From assembly GCA_038147395.1 (NCBI GenBank), contig JAYQTM010000001.1, positions 62,001 through 126,000 on the forward strand: 64,000 nt of DNA, written 5' to 3'. The notes under the pieces were generated by a model. The model had not been told where the DNA came from. It searched no databases and saw only the letters and a list, made by a program, of their open reading frames with translations. The stretch is from Eutrophovita brisbanensis. Lineage in GTDB: Bacteria; Pseudomonadota; Gammaproteobacteria; Burkholderiales; Eutrophovitaceae. The position numbers were made by a program, and so were the translations under genes. Numbering within the stretch: the first letter of the stretch is position 1; each line of letters begins with the position of its first letter. Below are positions 9,355 through 17,828 of this stretch, piece by piece.

Positions 9355-10617
9355 ATGAAGATTCTGGTCATTGGCAGTGGAGGCCGAGAACACGCGATGG
9401 CGTGGCGCCTCACGAAATCTGAGAAAGTTTCCCGAGTTTTTGTAGCGCCAGGTAACGCAGGTACCGAGTGCGAAGAGGGTATACAAAATGTACCGCTCAC
9501 CCAAGTTGAGGATTTGATTCGATTCGCACAAGATGAGGGCGTTAGTTTCACTGTAGTCGGTCCAGAGGCACCGCTTAGTGAAGGCATCGTCGATCAATTT
9601 CAACATGCAGGTTTGAAAATTTTCGGGCCAGTCGCGGCGGCAGCGCAACTTGAGAGCTCAAAAGATTATGCCAAACAATTTATGGTGGACCACGGAATTC
9701 CCACCGCGACATTCGCAACGTTCACTGATGCATCAAAAGCACATGACTACATCACGCAATGTGGTGCGCCAATTGTCGTAAAAGCGGATGGCTTAGCTGC
9801 CGGTAAGGGAGTGATCGTCGCGTTAAACGAACAAGACGCGCACGACGCGGTTGACATGATGTTGGTGGACAATGGGATGGGTATCGCTGGAGCCAAAGTG
9901 GTCATTGAGGAATTCCTAACGGGCGAAGAGGCGAGCTTTATTGTCATGATTGACGGAACCAACATCCTGCCTCTAGCAACCAGTCAAGACCACAAAAGAT
10001 TACTCAACAATGATGAAGGTCCGAACACAGGTGGCATGGGTGCTTACTCTCCAGCACCGATCGTTTCTCCAGAAATTCATGCGGCGACAATCAAAAGCGT
10101 TATCGAGCCTGTAGTCTCTGGCATGAAAAAAGCAGGGACGCCCTTTGTTGGTTTTCTCTACGCAGGCCTCATGATTGCTCCTGACGGATCCATTAAAGTT
10201 CTCGAATTTAATTGTCGGTTGGGAGACCCAGAAACGCAGCCTATAATGATGCGCCTCAAAAGTGATCTGTGTGACTTAATCGAGCACGCGCTCTCCGGAA
10301 CACTCGACCAAGTTGAATCCCAATGGGACCGCCGAACTGCCTTGGGTGTTGTGTTAGCGTCAGAGGGATACCCAAGCTCTCCTAGAAAGGGGGATGCCAT
10401 CAATTTCCCCAATACAACCAGAGATGATGTTCATGTGTTTCATGCGGGTACCGCGTTTGCCGATGAACAGATTGTAACCAGCGGTGGTCGGGTTTTATGC
10501 GTTACCGCATTAGGAGAAAACGTCAAACAAGCAAGGGACAGCGCACACGAGGTTTGCGAAGCCATTACCTTCGAAGGTAAACAATACCGAACAGACATTG
10601 GAACAAAGGCAATCTGA
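9355..10617 (+). CDS. purD: Phosphoribosylamine-glycine ligase (GAR synthetase)
   Basis: A 420-aa ATP-grasp ligase that joins glycine to phosphoribosylamine, the second step of purine synthesis. Signature motifs: MKILVIGSGGREHA at the N-terminus, KADGLAAGKGVI (ATP-grasp lysine loop), GPNTGGMGAYSPAP and LEFNCRLGDPETQ (metal-binding Glu/Asn and the PurD signature). Full length. hemF starts two bases after the stop, so the two are almost certainly co-translated. Confidence 0.97.
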   Translation: MKILVIGSGGREHAMAWRLTKSEKVSRVFVAPGNAGTECEEGIQNVPLTQVEDLIRFAQDEGVSFTVVGPEAPLSEGIVDQFQHAGLKIFGPVAAAAQLESSKDYAKQFMVDHGIPTATFATFTDASKAHDYITQCGAPIVVKADGLAAGKGVIVALNEQDAHDAVDMMLVDNGMGIAGAKVVIEEFLTGEEASFIVMIDGTNILPLATSQDHKRLLNNDEGPNTGGMGAYSPAPIVSPEIHAATIKSVIEPVVSGMKKAGTPFVGFLYAGLMIAPDGSIKVLEFNCRLGDPETQPIMMRLKSDLCDLIEHALSGTLDQVESQWDRRTALGVVLASEGYPSSPRKGDAINFPNTTRDDVHVFHAGTAFADEQIVTSGGRVLCVTALGENVKQARDSAHEVCEAITFEGKQYRTDIGTKAI

Positions 10618-10619
10618 TT

Positions 10620-11531
10620 GTGACTCAATCATCTATTGAGATACCACGAGTCAAAGATTACTTTGTCTCTCTCCAAGACCGCATCGTATCAACCGTACAA
10701 AAATTCGACGGACAACCGTTCATCACCGACTCGTGGGAACGAGAAGCTGGGGGCGGTGGCATTAGTCAAGTACTCGAGGAAGGAAACGTCTTAGAGAGAG
10801 GTGGGGTCAATTTCTCGCACGTTTATGGTGAGAAATTACCACCGTCTGCAACTGCAACAAGGCCAGAATTAGCTGGAAGGTCCTTCGAAGCGATGGGTGT
10901 TTCATTGGTACTGCACCCGCGTAATCCCTATATTCCAACTGTACATATGAATGTGCGCTTTTTCTGTGCAGTAAAAAGTGGAGAAGCTCCCGTTTGGTGG
11001 TTTGGTGGCGGCATGGATTTGACACCCTATTATGGGTTTGAAGACGATTGCGTCCACTTTCATCAAACGTGTAAACAGGCACTCGATGGATTTGACGCCT
11101 CGTTATTTCCAAAATTTAAACAATGGTGTGACAAATACTTTTATCTCAAACACCGGAATGAACCCCGAGGAATTGGCGGGATATTTTTCGATGATCTATC
11201 GTCTCCCAATTTTGATACCTGCTTCGGTATCACACGCAGTGTTGGTGATCATTTCATCGATGCTTATTTACCGATTGCACAAAAACGAAAAGACACGGAA
11301 TACGGTGATCGTGAGCGAAACTTTCAAGCCTATCGACGCGGCCGTTATGTTGAGTTCAATTTAGTATTCGACAGAGGAACGCTGTTTGGACTTCAATCAG
11401 GCGGTCGCACTGAGTCTATCCTGATGTCGATGCCACCAAACGTGACGTGGCGTTATGACTGGAGCCCTGAGGCTGGGACAGCTGAATCTCGTTTATACGA
11501 CGTGTTTTTAACGGGCAAAGATTGGGCTTAA
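10620..11531 (+). CDS. hemF: Oxygen-dependent coproporphyrinogen III oxidase
   Basis: A 303-aa HemF that converts coproporphyrinogen III to protoporphyrinogen IX using O2 (haem synthesis, cytoplasm). Family blocks visible: GGGGISQVLEEG, FWWF-like PVWWFGGGMDLTPYY, HRNEPRGIGGIFFDD, and RRGRYVEFNLVFDRGTLFGL near the C-terminus. It starts with GTG two bases after purD. It ends the plus-strand run and faces livF convergently, with 46 bp between the stops and no clear terminator there. Presence of the oxygen-dependent form implies aerobic growth. Confidence 0.96.
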   Translation: MTQSSIEIPRVKDYFVSLQDRIVSTVQKFDGQPFITDSWEREAGGGGISQVLEEGNVLERGGVNFSHVYGEKLPPSATATRPELAGRSFEAMGVSLVLHPRNPYIPTVHMNVRFFCAVKSGEAPVWWFGGGMDLTPYYGFEDDCVHFHQTCKQALDGFDASLFPKFKQWCDKYFYLKHRNEPRGIGGIFFDDLSSPNFDTCFGITRSVGDHFIDAYLPIAQKRKDTEYGDRERNFQAYRRGRYVEFNLVFDRGTLFGLQSGGRTESILMSMPPNVTWRYDWSPEAGTAESRLYDVFLTGKDWA

Positions 11532-11577
11532 GAACTGACCGGATAGACAGCTCAAAGATGTTTAACGGGCTACGGAG

Positions 11578-12288
11578 TCAGTCCTCACCCAAATAGGACG
11601 TGCGAATTTTCGGACTTCGAATCAAAACTTGCGATTCGTCATTCATTGTGATTTCACCACTTTCCATCACGTACGCGCGCTGACTTGACTCGAGAGCCAA
11701 ACGTGCATTTTGCTCAACAAGCAGTGTTGTCACTCCAGATTTTGAAATCTCTCGTATCACTTCGAAAATCTTTTCAACCATGAGTGGAGCGAGTCCCATC
11801 GATGGCTCGTCAAGCAGCAAAACCTTGGGGCGACCCATTAATGCCCGACCAATCGCCAACATTTGCTGCTCACCACCAGAAAGCGTCCCACCTGTTTGAT
11901 GACGACGTTCCCTTAATCGCGGAAATAAATCAAATACCTCACCTAGGTCTTGCAACTCTTGTTTTTTGTCAGTGCCAAGATAAGAACCCATGAGTAGATT
12001 CTCCTCAACAGTGAGGCGACCAAATACACCACGGCCTTCGGGCACAAGGGAAAGTCCTAACGAAACCCGCTCGTGAACAGCTAATGAACCTAGCTCATCA
12101 CCGCCCAAATTAATTGTCCCACCATGAGAAATTAACCCCAGTAACGCATTTAGCGTCGACGTCTTACCTGCGCCGTTTGCGCCAATCAAAGCGACAGTCT
12201 CGCCTTTATCGAGGCTGATATTGAGTCCACGGACGGCTCGTATTCCACCGTAGGAAACCGTTAGCGACTGAATGCTAAAAAAGCTCAT
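11578..12288 (-). CDS. livF: ABC transporter ATPase, LivF type
   Basis: A 236-aa ABC ATPase. Walker A GANGAGKTS, signature LSGGEQQ, Walker B VLLLDEPSMGLAPL and the switch His-like region are present; the LAPLMVEKIFE block is typical of LivF. It powers import of branched-chain amino acids or other small carboxylates/amides together with LivG, LivM, LivH and the lipoprotein LivK. Start overlaps the livG stop by four bases. Last gene of the liv operon. Confidence 0.93.
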   Translation of the reverse strand: MSFFSIQSLTVSYGGIRAVRGLNISLDKGETVALIGANGAGKTSTLNALLGLISHGGTINLGGDELGSLAVHERVSLGLSLVPEGRGVFGRLTVEENLLMGSYLGTDKKQELQDLGEVFDLFPRLRERRHQTGGTLSGGEQQMLAIGRALMGRPKVLLLDEPSMGLAPLMVEKIFEVIREISKSGVTTLLVEQNARLALESSQRAYVMESGEITMNDESQVLIRSPKIRTSYLGED

Positions 12289-13064
12289 GGCAAGTCACCG
12301 CCAAGGTATGCTTGTATGACTTTCGGGTTTCTCCTGACATCAGCTGGATACCCCTCAGCAATCTTCTGACCGTAATCCAGAACGGCCACTCGATCACATA
12401 GATTCATGATTAATTTAACATCATGCTCAATCAACAGAACAGAGACACCATCGTCCCGAATTTTTTGTATGAGCACTTTTAGCTCGCCTGTTTCCGACGC
12501 GTTCATTCCTGCAGCCGGTTCGTCAAGTGCGAGCAACCTGGGTTGAGTCGCTAGTGCTCGTGCTATCTCCAAGCGACGCTGATCTCCGTATGACAAATTG
12601 CTGGATACCGTGTCCGCCTCACTATCTATTCCGACGTAGCTCAACCATTCAAAAGATTTCGATCGAATATTATTTTCTTCGGCTAGTGAAGACTTCGTTT
12701 TAAAAATAGCCCCCAGCGGGCCAGTTAAGCTTTTTGAGTGCATTCCAACCATGACATTCTCAAGTGCTGTCATGCTCTGAAATAGACGAATATTTTGAAA
12801 TGTTCTAGCGATACCCGTAGCCGCGATCTGATGCGGCTTCTGGCCTATCAACGATTCACTGTCAAACGTAATGTCGCCACCAGTCGGCGTGTAAACACCC
12901 GTCAATACGTTAAATAGTGTGGTCTTACCTGCCCCATTCGGCCCAATGAGACCATATATTTCTCCCTCTCGGATTTCTAAGCTCACATCAGTTAAAGCTT
13001 GAACGCCACCGAATACCTTACTGATCGAATTAAGACGTAACAGGCTCATCGATGCTTGGCTCAC
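12285..13064 (-). CDS. livG: ABC transporter ATPase, LivG type
   Basis: A 259-aa ABC ATPase with Walker A GPNGAGKTT, signature LSYGDQRRLEIARAL and Walker B LLALDEPAAGMNASE; the AGMN motif and IEHDVKLIMNLCDRVAVLDYG tail are LivG hallmarks. It pairs with LivF as the nucleotide-binding dimer at the inner face of the membrane. It overlaps livM and livF by four bases each, so the four membrane/ATPase genes are translationally coupled. Confidence 0.94.
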   Translation of the reverse strand: MSQASMSLLRLNSISKVFGGVQALTDVSLEIREGEIYGLIGPNGAGKTTLFNVLTGVYTPTGGDITFDSESLIGQKPHQIAATGIARTFQNIRLFQSMTALENVMVGMHSKSLTGPLGAIFKTKSSLAEENNIRSKSFEWLSYVGIDSEADTVSSNLSYGDQRRLEIARALATQPRLLALDEPAAGMNASETGELKVLIQKIRDDGVSVLLIEHDVKLIMNLCDRVAVLDYGQKIAEGYPADVRRNPKVIQAYLGGDLP

Positions 13065-14158
13065 TTATTGGTCTTTACTCTACTCGACACTCGACGAGAT
13101 GAAGCTGGCCATAAGCCAGTTGGCCTTACCAGCATCACAAGAATTAACGCAAGCCCGAATAACAGCATGCGCAGCGCCTCTGGATCAATGTACACATCAC
13201 CAAAAAGTGCTTTTTGTATTGGCGACGCACTTGACCTAAGCACCTCCGGTAAAACGGTAAGCAAGAGTGCTCCGAGTAACACGCCATAAACGTGTCCCAT
13301 GCCGCCGAGAACAACCATGCACAACACCATAATCGATTCAAGTAAGACGAAACTCTCCGGGCTTACGAAACCTTGTAAGCTTGCGAATAATCCACCTGCA
13401 ACACCACCAAACGTCGCGCCCAACGCAAACGCGAGCAACTTGACATTTCTCGTATTAATCCCCATCGCCTGGGCTGCCAATTCGTCCTCTCGTATCGCGA
13501 CCCAAGCTCTCCCGATTCTTGACCTCTCGAGGCGCACACAAGTCACAATTGTCGCCAACAAGATCAGGACCAACACGTAGTAGTAGATGTGGACCCCAGA
13601 AAAATCGATGCCTAAAAATTCATGGGTTCTCGTGAGGTCAGCTCCCCCAACAGATATAGGGTCGACTTTATTAATACCAATCGGACCATTGGTGACATTA
13701 ACCGGGTGATCAAGATTATTCAGAAAAATACGGATGATCTCACCGAAGCCTAGCGTCACGATTGCCAAGTAATCCCCTCTCAACCTCAAAGTTGGCGCCC
13801 CGAGCAATACACCAAATAAGGCAGCGACACCTGCTCCAATCGGTAGGATCGCCCAAAAAGGTAAATGAAGATCAAATTGAGGTGACGCTAACAAAGCCCA
13901 CGCGTAGGCACCCACCGCGTAAAACGCAATGTAGCCAAGGTCTAGGAGTCCCGCAAACCCAACAACGATATTGAGCCCAAGAGCAAGCATGGCGTAAATG
14001 AGTGCGAAATCGAGAATCCGGACCCAAGTTCGACCAACCGTACCGCTGAGCAAAAAAGGCAGAAGCACGAGTGCGGCAAGCAATAATGCATAACCCAACC
14101 ACAAGAGTTTTCTGTTATCCGCGATCATGACACGGGCACGCTCGATCAAAAACATCAC
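13061..14158 (-). CDS. livM: Branched-chain-type ABC transporter permease, LivM type
   Basis: A 365-aa polytopic membrane protein with about ten hydrophobic segments. LivM markers include GLNIVVGFAGLLDLGYIAFYAVGAY, RLRGDYLAIVTLGFGEIIRI and AWVAIREDELAAQAMGIN, the conserved cytoplasmic EAA-like coupling loop. It forms the permease heterodimer with LivH. Four-base overlaps join it to livH and livG. Confidence 0.94.
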   Translation of the reverse strand: MMFLIERARVMIADNRKLLWLGYALLLAALVLLPFLLSGTVGRTWVRILDFALIYAMLALGLNIVVGFAGLLDLGYIAFYAVGAYAWALLASPQFDLHLPFWAILPIGAGVAALFGVLLGAPTLRLRGDYLAIVTLGFGEIIRIFLNNLDHPVNVTNGPIGINKVDPISVGGADLTRTHEFLGIDFSGVHIYYYVLVLILLATIVTCVRLERSRIGRAWVAIREDELAAQAMGINTRNVKLLAFALGATFGGVAGGLFASLQGFVSPESFVLLESIMVLCMVVLGGMGHVYGVLLGALLLTVLPEVLRSSASPIQKALFGDVYIDPEALRMLLFGLALILVMLVRPTGLWPASSRRVSSRVKTNK

Positions 14159-15084
14159 GCCCTCTCTGCGACCCGCTCACCCATAATGCCGGTAGGTCTG
14201 AATACCAACACAACAATGAGTACGACAAAAGCGAAAACATCCTGATAGTGACTACCCAAAAATCCTCCGGTCAATTGACCGATATAGCCAGCTCCAATGC
14301 TCTCAATTAAACCCAGTAGTAGGCCTCCGAGTACTGCACCACCTAAATTTCCAATGCCACCGAGTACCGCTGCCGTAAACGCTTTGAGCCCCAACATGAA
14401 TCCCATCGAGTAGTGCGCGACACTGTAATTACCAGCGACCAAAATTCCCGCAATCGCGCCAAGTCCAGCGCCGATCATAAATGTCGCAGAAATAATTTTG
14501 TTGATATTGATCCCCATCAGCCCCGCAACCTTTTGACTCTCCGATGTGGCGCGCATCGCTCGGCCCAATTTGGTGAAGTTAACAACCAACAAAAGTAACG
14601 TCATGAGGATGGCAGAAACGCCGATAATAATGACTTGAAGGTCCGTAATATTGGCACCAAAAATAATGTGCGTATCAAACTCGAATAACTCCGGAACGGT
14701 TTTATATTTTCGTCCCCAAATAATCATGGCGATGTTCTGCAACAAAATCGAGATGCCTATCGCGGTGATGAGCGGTGCGAGCCGAGGCGCATTTCTAAGG
14801 GGTCGATACGCAAGCCGCTCAATTGAAAAAGCGAGAACCATACAGGTGATGATCGACACTATCGCTGCCACTGCAATCATCAATAAGGGACTCATTTCTG
14901 GCGCCGCTGTCATCAGCATTGAGACAGCAGCAAGAGCGACCATCGCTCCAATCATGACAACCTCACCGTGAGCAAAGTTGATGAGTCCTAAGATGCCATA
15001 CACCATGGTGTATCCAAGGGCCACGAGCGCATAGACACTGCCAAGAACCAAACCATTGATTACTTGCTGCGCAAATATATCCAT
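14155..15084 (-). CDS. livH: Branched-chain-type ABC transporter permease, LivH type
   Basis: A 309-aa membrane permease. Typical LivH stretches: VLGSVYALVALGYTMVYGI, LINFAHGEVVMIGA near the N-terminus, and GRAMRATSESQKVAGLMGIN as the coupling loop. About eight membrane segments. It sits 60 bp after livK; that gap has no convincing terminator, so the operon is probably transcribed as one unit from the livK promoter. Confidence 0.94.
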   Translation of the reverse strand: MDIFAQQVINGLVLGSVYALVALGYTMVYGILGLINFAHGEVVMIGAMVALAAVSMLMTAAPEMSPLLMIAVAAIVSIITCMVLAFSIERLAYRPLRNAPRLAPLITAIGISILLQNIAMIIWGRKYKTVPELFEFDTHIIFGANITDLQVIIIGVSAILMTLLLLVVNFTKLGRAMRATSESQKVAGLMGININKIISATFMIGAGLGAIAGILVAGNYSVAHYSMGFMLGLKAFTAAVLGGIGNLGGAVLGGLLLGLIESIGAGYIGQLTGGFLGSHYQDVFAFVVLIVVLVFRPTGIMGERVAERA

Positions 15085-15144
15085 CGTGTCAGCTGCCTAA
15101 CAAGCTAAGCGAACGCTCTGAGACAAGGAATGCACCCCGAGGAA

Positions 15145-16299
15145 TTAACTGCCGCCCCCAACCGTCTCAATATATTCCCATTCACCGTCACTCACACGGT
15201 ATAGGCTGATGCTACCGCCTTGAAGATCTCCTCGTTCATCAAAACGAATTCGTCCGGTCACACCCTGATAATCCGTTGATTTCAACGAGGGTAAGTAGAC
15301 TTCTGGGTCAACCGAATCAGCGCGAACCATCGCATCAATCATGACATTCGTCGCGTCATATGCGTATGGCGCGTAAATTTGTATATCTTCGTGATACGTT
15401 TGTTTGAATTTTTCGCGAAATCCTGGTCCCCCAGCCATTTGATCAAGCGGCAAACCGGGGGACGACGCGTAAACACCGTTACCTTCGTCGCCAGCGAGAA
15501 CAAGAAATTGTTTTGTCTGAGTGCCATCGCCACTTAAATAGATGGCCTTGATGCCTAAATTGCTGATCTGCTTCATCATCGGACCAGCCTGAGAGTCCAT
15601 GCCCCCATAGAAAATCACATCTGGATTGAGGCCTTTAATTTTGGTCAATATCGCCGTAAAGTCCGTTTTCGCAATATCCGTAAATTCGCGTGTCAATATT
15701 GTCGCTCCGGCTGCCTCAGCAGCCGCCTGAAACTCATCTGCCAAACCCTTGCCGTACGCACTACGATCATCAATGACCGCAATTCCTTTTGCACCCAGTG
15801 TGTCAACCGCATAGTCTCCAAGCACTTTGCCCTGTTGCTCATCGTTAGCCATCACGCGATAGGCTGTCTCGTAGTCTTGATGGGTATACATAATGGCCGT
15901 CGCCGAGGGAGAAATCTGAGGGATACCCGAATCGTAATATATCTTTGATGCTGGAATCGTCGTACCCGAATTTAGGTGGCCCACGACACCAACCACCTCA
16001 GAATCCACTAGTTTTTGAGCAACGACTGTTCCTTTTTGTGGGTTCGCCTCATCATCTTCGGAAATTAACTCAAACCGAATACGCTCGCCGGCGATGACGA
16101 CATTTGCTTGATTGGCCTCCTCGATTGCCAATAACGCACCTCGCTCATTATCTTTGCCGAGGTGAGATATCGGTCCAGTCAACGGCCCAACGTGCCCAAT
16201 GCGTACAATTCGCGCTCCGTCCTCGGTCTGTTCACTCTGACCACACCCAACCAACATCAATCCAAAAAGCGCCATTGTGACTACGCGTTTAAGTAACAT
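15145..16299 (-). CDS. livK: Branched-chain-type substrate-binding lipoprotein, LivK type
   Basis: A 384-aa periplasmic binding protein of the type 1 fold. The N-terminus has a lipoprotein signal with lipobox LVGC and acylated Cys19, so it is membrane-anchored. IGHVGPLTGPISHLGKDNERGA is the ligand-domain start; VVGHLNSGTTIPAS and DDRSAYGKGLADEF are family blocks that contact the amino-acid head group. This suggests an amino-acid-like ligand, but the substrate could also be urea, an amide or another small molecule. A GGGAGAA ribosome-binding site precedes the ATG. It heads the liv operon. Confidence 0.93.
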   Translation of the reverse strand: MLLKRVVTMALFGLMLVGCGQSEQTEDGARIVRIGHVGPLTGPISHLGKDNERGALLAIEEANQANVVIAGERIRFELISEDDEANPQKGTVVAQKLVDSEVVGVVGHLNSGTTIPASKIYYDSGIPQISPSATAIMYTHQDYETAYRVMANDEQQGKVLGDYAVDTLGAKGIAVIDDRSAYGKGLADEFQAAAEAAGATILTREFTDIAKTDFTAILTKIKGLNPDVIFYGGMDSQAGPMMKQISNLGIKAIYLSGDGTQTKQFLVLAGDEGNGVYASSPGLPLDQMAGGPGFREKFKQTYHEDIQIYAPYAYDATNVMIDAMVRADSVDPEVYLPSLKSTDYQGVTGRIRFDERGDLQGGSISLYRVSDGEWEYIETVGGGS

Positions 16300-16358
16300 C
16301 TTTTCTCCCGAGTTCGTTAATCAGCTACTCTCTATGAACGAGAAGCCTCAGCGATTCA

Positions 16359-16386
16359 ATCTTAGCAGCGCACCCTGGATTGTCAA
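16359..16386 (-). promoter_or_regulatory. Sigma70-type promoter for livKHMGF
   Basis: On the minus strand a perfect -35 TTGACA (16386-16381) is followed after 16 bp by TAAGAT (16364-16359), preceded by TG one base upstream (extended -10). Transcription would begin near 16352, about 50 bases before the livK ATG at 16299. It lies just downstream of the terminator of the preceding gene. Confidence 0.65.
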
Positions 16387-16417
16387 TTTGAGGTCAACGC
16401 ACAGAAACAGCAGGTAC

Positions 16418-16446
16418 AAAAAAAGCCGGCCCAAGCCGGCTTTTTC
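16418..16446 (-). terminator. Rho-independent terminator after the cytochrome c gene
   Basis: A perfect GC-rich hairpin, AGCCGGC / CCAA loop / GCCGGCT, is flanked by A-runs and T-runs on both sides, so it could act on either strand. Read on the minus strand it starts 13 bases after the cytochrome c stop at 16460 and ends in a T-run. It separates that transcript from the livK promoter. Confidence 0.88.
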
Positions 16447-16459
16447 GAAATGTCATGAG

Positions 16460-16795
16460 TTACTTAAGAGACGCAATCCACTCTGCGAGGATCTTGGCTT
16501 CCTCAGCACTCACAGCGGTATTTGGTGGCATAGGGATTGGTCCCCACTGACCCATACTGCCTTTAAGAATTGAATTAGCAACGCGAGCTACGTCAATCGC
16601 TTTACCCTTTGGGTCTTTACCAGCAGCAATAGCTTGCGCAATGCTTTTGTAAGCTGGGCCGACTAATTTTTTGTCAATGGCATGACAGCTCAGGCAGTTC
16701 TTAGCCTTCGCTAACTCAGCAGCGTCTTGCGCCTGCGCAAGCGTGACGAAACCGAGACCAAGAGCAACGAAAAACGATAAAACAGCTTTCTTCAT
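16460..16795 (-). CDS. Periplasmic class I c-type cytochrome (c551/c5-like)
   Basis: A 111-aa protein with a Sec signal peptide (MKKAVLSFFVALGLGFVTLAQA) and one haem-binding site CLSCH (Cys34, Cys37, His38). The C-terminal PIPMPPN carries the likely axial Met. This is a small periplasmic electron carrier feeding terminal oxidases or other acceptors. I chose ATG 16795, with AAGGA eight bases upstream, over an upstream in-frame codon that would precede the signal peptide with 28 unrelated residues. It follows ubiA on the same strand, with its own candidate promoter. Confidence 0.92.
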   Translation of the reverse strand: MKKAVLSFFVALGLGFVTLAQAQDAAELAKAKNCLSCHAIDKKLVGPAYKSIAQAIAAGKDPKGKAIDVARVANSILKGSMGQWGPIPMPPNTAVSAEEAKILAEWIASLK

Positions 16796-16896
16796 GTAAT
16801 TTCCTTCTCTATCTGTATCACCTACTTTTGCGACCACATTCGCTATAAAACGTTCGGTCAACATTCGTGTTTGCAACAATGCACCTGCGAGGACGG

Positions 16897-16924
16897 ATTA
16901 TACAGTCAAACCTTACACACAACA
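16897..16924 (-). promoter_or_regulatory. Possible promoter for the cytochrome c gene
   Basis: The minus strand has a perfect -10 TATAAT (16902-16897) with a weak -35 TGTTGT 16 bp upstream. A start near 16890 would leave a leader of about 95 bases before the ATG at 16795. The -35 match is poor, so this is tentative. Confidence 0.35.
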
Positions 16925-16925
16925 T

Positions 16926-17828
16926 CTAAAACAGCTCTAAAAAAATACCCAGGAATATAACGCCGCCCACCCAGTTGTTGTGTAAAAACGCTCGAAAACA
17001 CCCCTCGCGATCGCGGGCTTTAATCATTGGGTATTGAAACGCGATCAATATCGCCGCGCCGAACAACCCCAAGTAATAGACCATCCCGTAACCGAGAAGT
17101 ATCCCAACTCCCGCCAACATGAACAGAAATGCAGCATGAAACATAAAGACACCCGCAATGTCCCATGATCCGAATAAGATTGCCGAAGTTCTGATACCTA
17201 TATTCATGTCATCGTCTCGGTCAACCATCGCGTATTCGGTATCGTAAGCGATAGCCCAAAAGACGTTAGCGATTAACACAAGCGCTGTAATCCCGGTTAT
17301 TTCGTTACGGGTCGCGGCCCAGGCCATCGGAATACCAAAGCCAAATGCAACACCTAAATAAGCTTGGGGAATTGACAGAAAACGCTTCGTGTACGGATAA
17401 CTTATCGCGAGAAATAGCGCTAAGAACGACAAGGCTACAGTCAATGCGTTTAGCGTGAGAACCAATGCAAATGACGCCAACGAGAGTATCAGCGCGACAA
17501 GAAGAGCCTCGCGAGTACTAATTTCTCCGGAGGCCAATGGCCGATCCTTTGTGCGTGATACAAAGGGGTCAAATTCTCGATCAGCAATATCGTTCGCTGC
17601 GCAACCTGCAGAACGCATGAGAAATGTACCCAACACAAATACGATTAAGACATGCAGGTCAACGGCTCCATTGGAAGAAATCCAAAGCGCCCAAAGCGTG
17701 GGCCATAGAAGTAAGAGCGTTCCAATTGGTTTATCGAGCCGCACAAGTCTCGAATATGCGCCAAGCTTAGCAATTGTTATTTTCTTAATACCCAAATCAA
17801 ACCTCTGTGTATTTTTCCTTTGAGCCAT
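16926..17828 (-). CDS. ubiA: 4-hydroxybenzoate polyprenyltransferase
   Basis: A 300-aa integral membrane prenyltransferase that attaches the polyprenyl chain to 4-hydroxybenzoate in ubiquinone synthesis. The first Asp-rich motif is NDIADREFD and the second is DTEYAMVDRDDD, which bind Mg-diphosphate; eight or nine hydrophobic helices are evident. ATG 17828 (MAQRKNT) overlaps the end of recG; an in-frame TTG lies four codons upstream. It complements ubiH earlier in the window. Confidence 0.94.
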   Translation of the reverse strand: MAQRKNTQRFDLGIKKITIAKLGAYSRLVRLDKPIGTLLLLWPTLWALWISSNGAVDLHVLIVFVLGTFLMRSAGCAANDIADREFDPFVSRTKDRPLASGEISTREALLVALILSLASFALVLTLNALTVALSFLALFLAISYPYTKRFLSIPQAYLGVAFGFGIPMAWAATRNEITGITALVLIANVFWAIAYDTEYAMVDRDDDMNIGIRTSAILFGSWDIAGVFMFHAAFLFMLAGVGILLGYGMVYYLGLFGAAILIAFQYPMIKARDREGCFRAFLHNNWVGGVIFLGIFLELF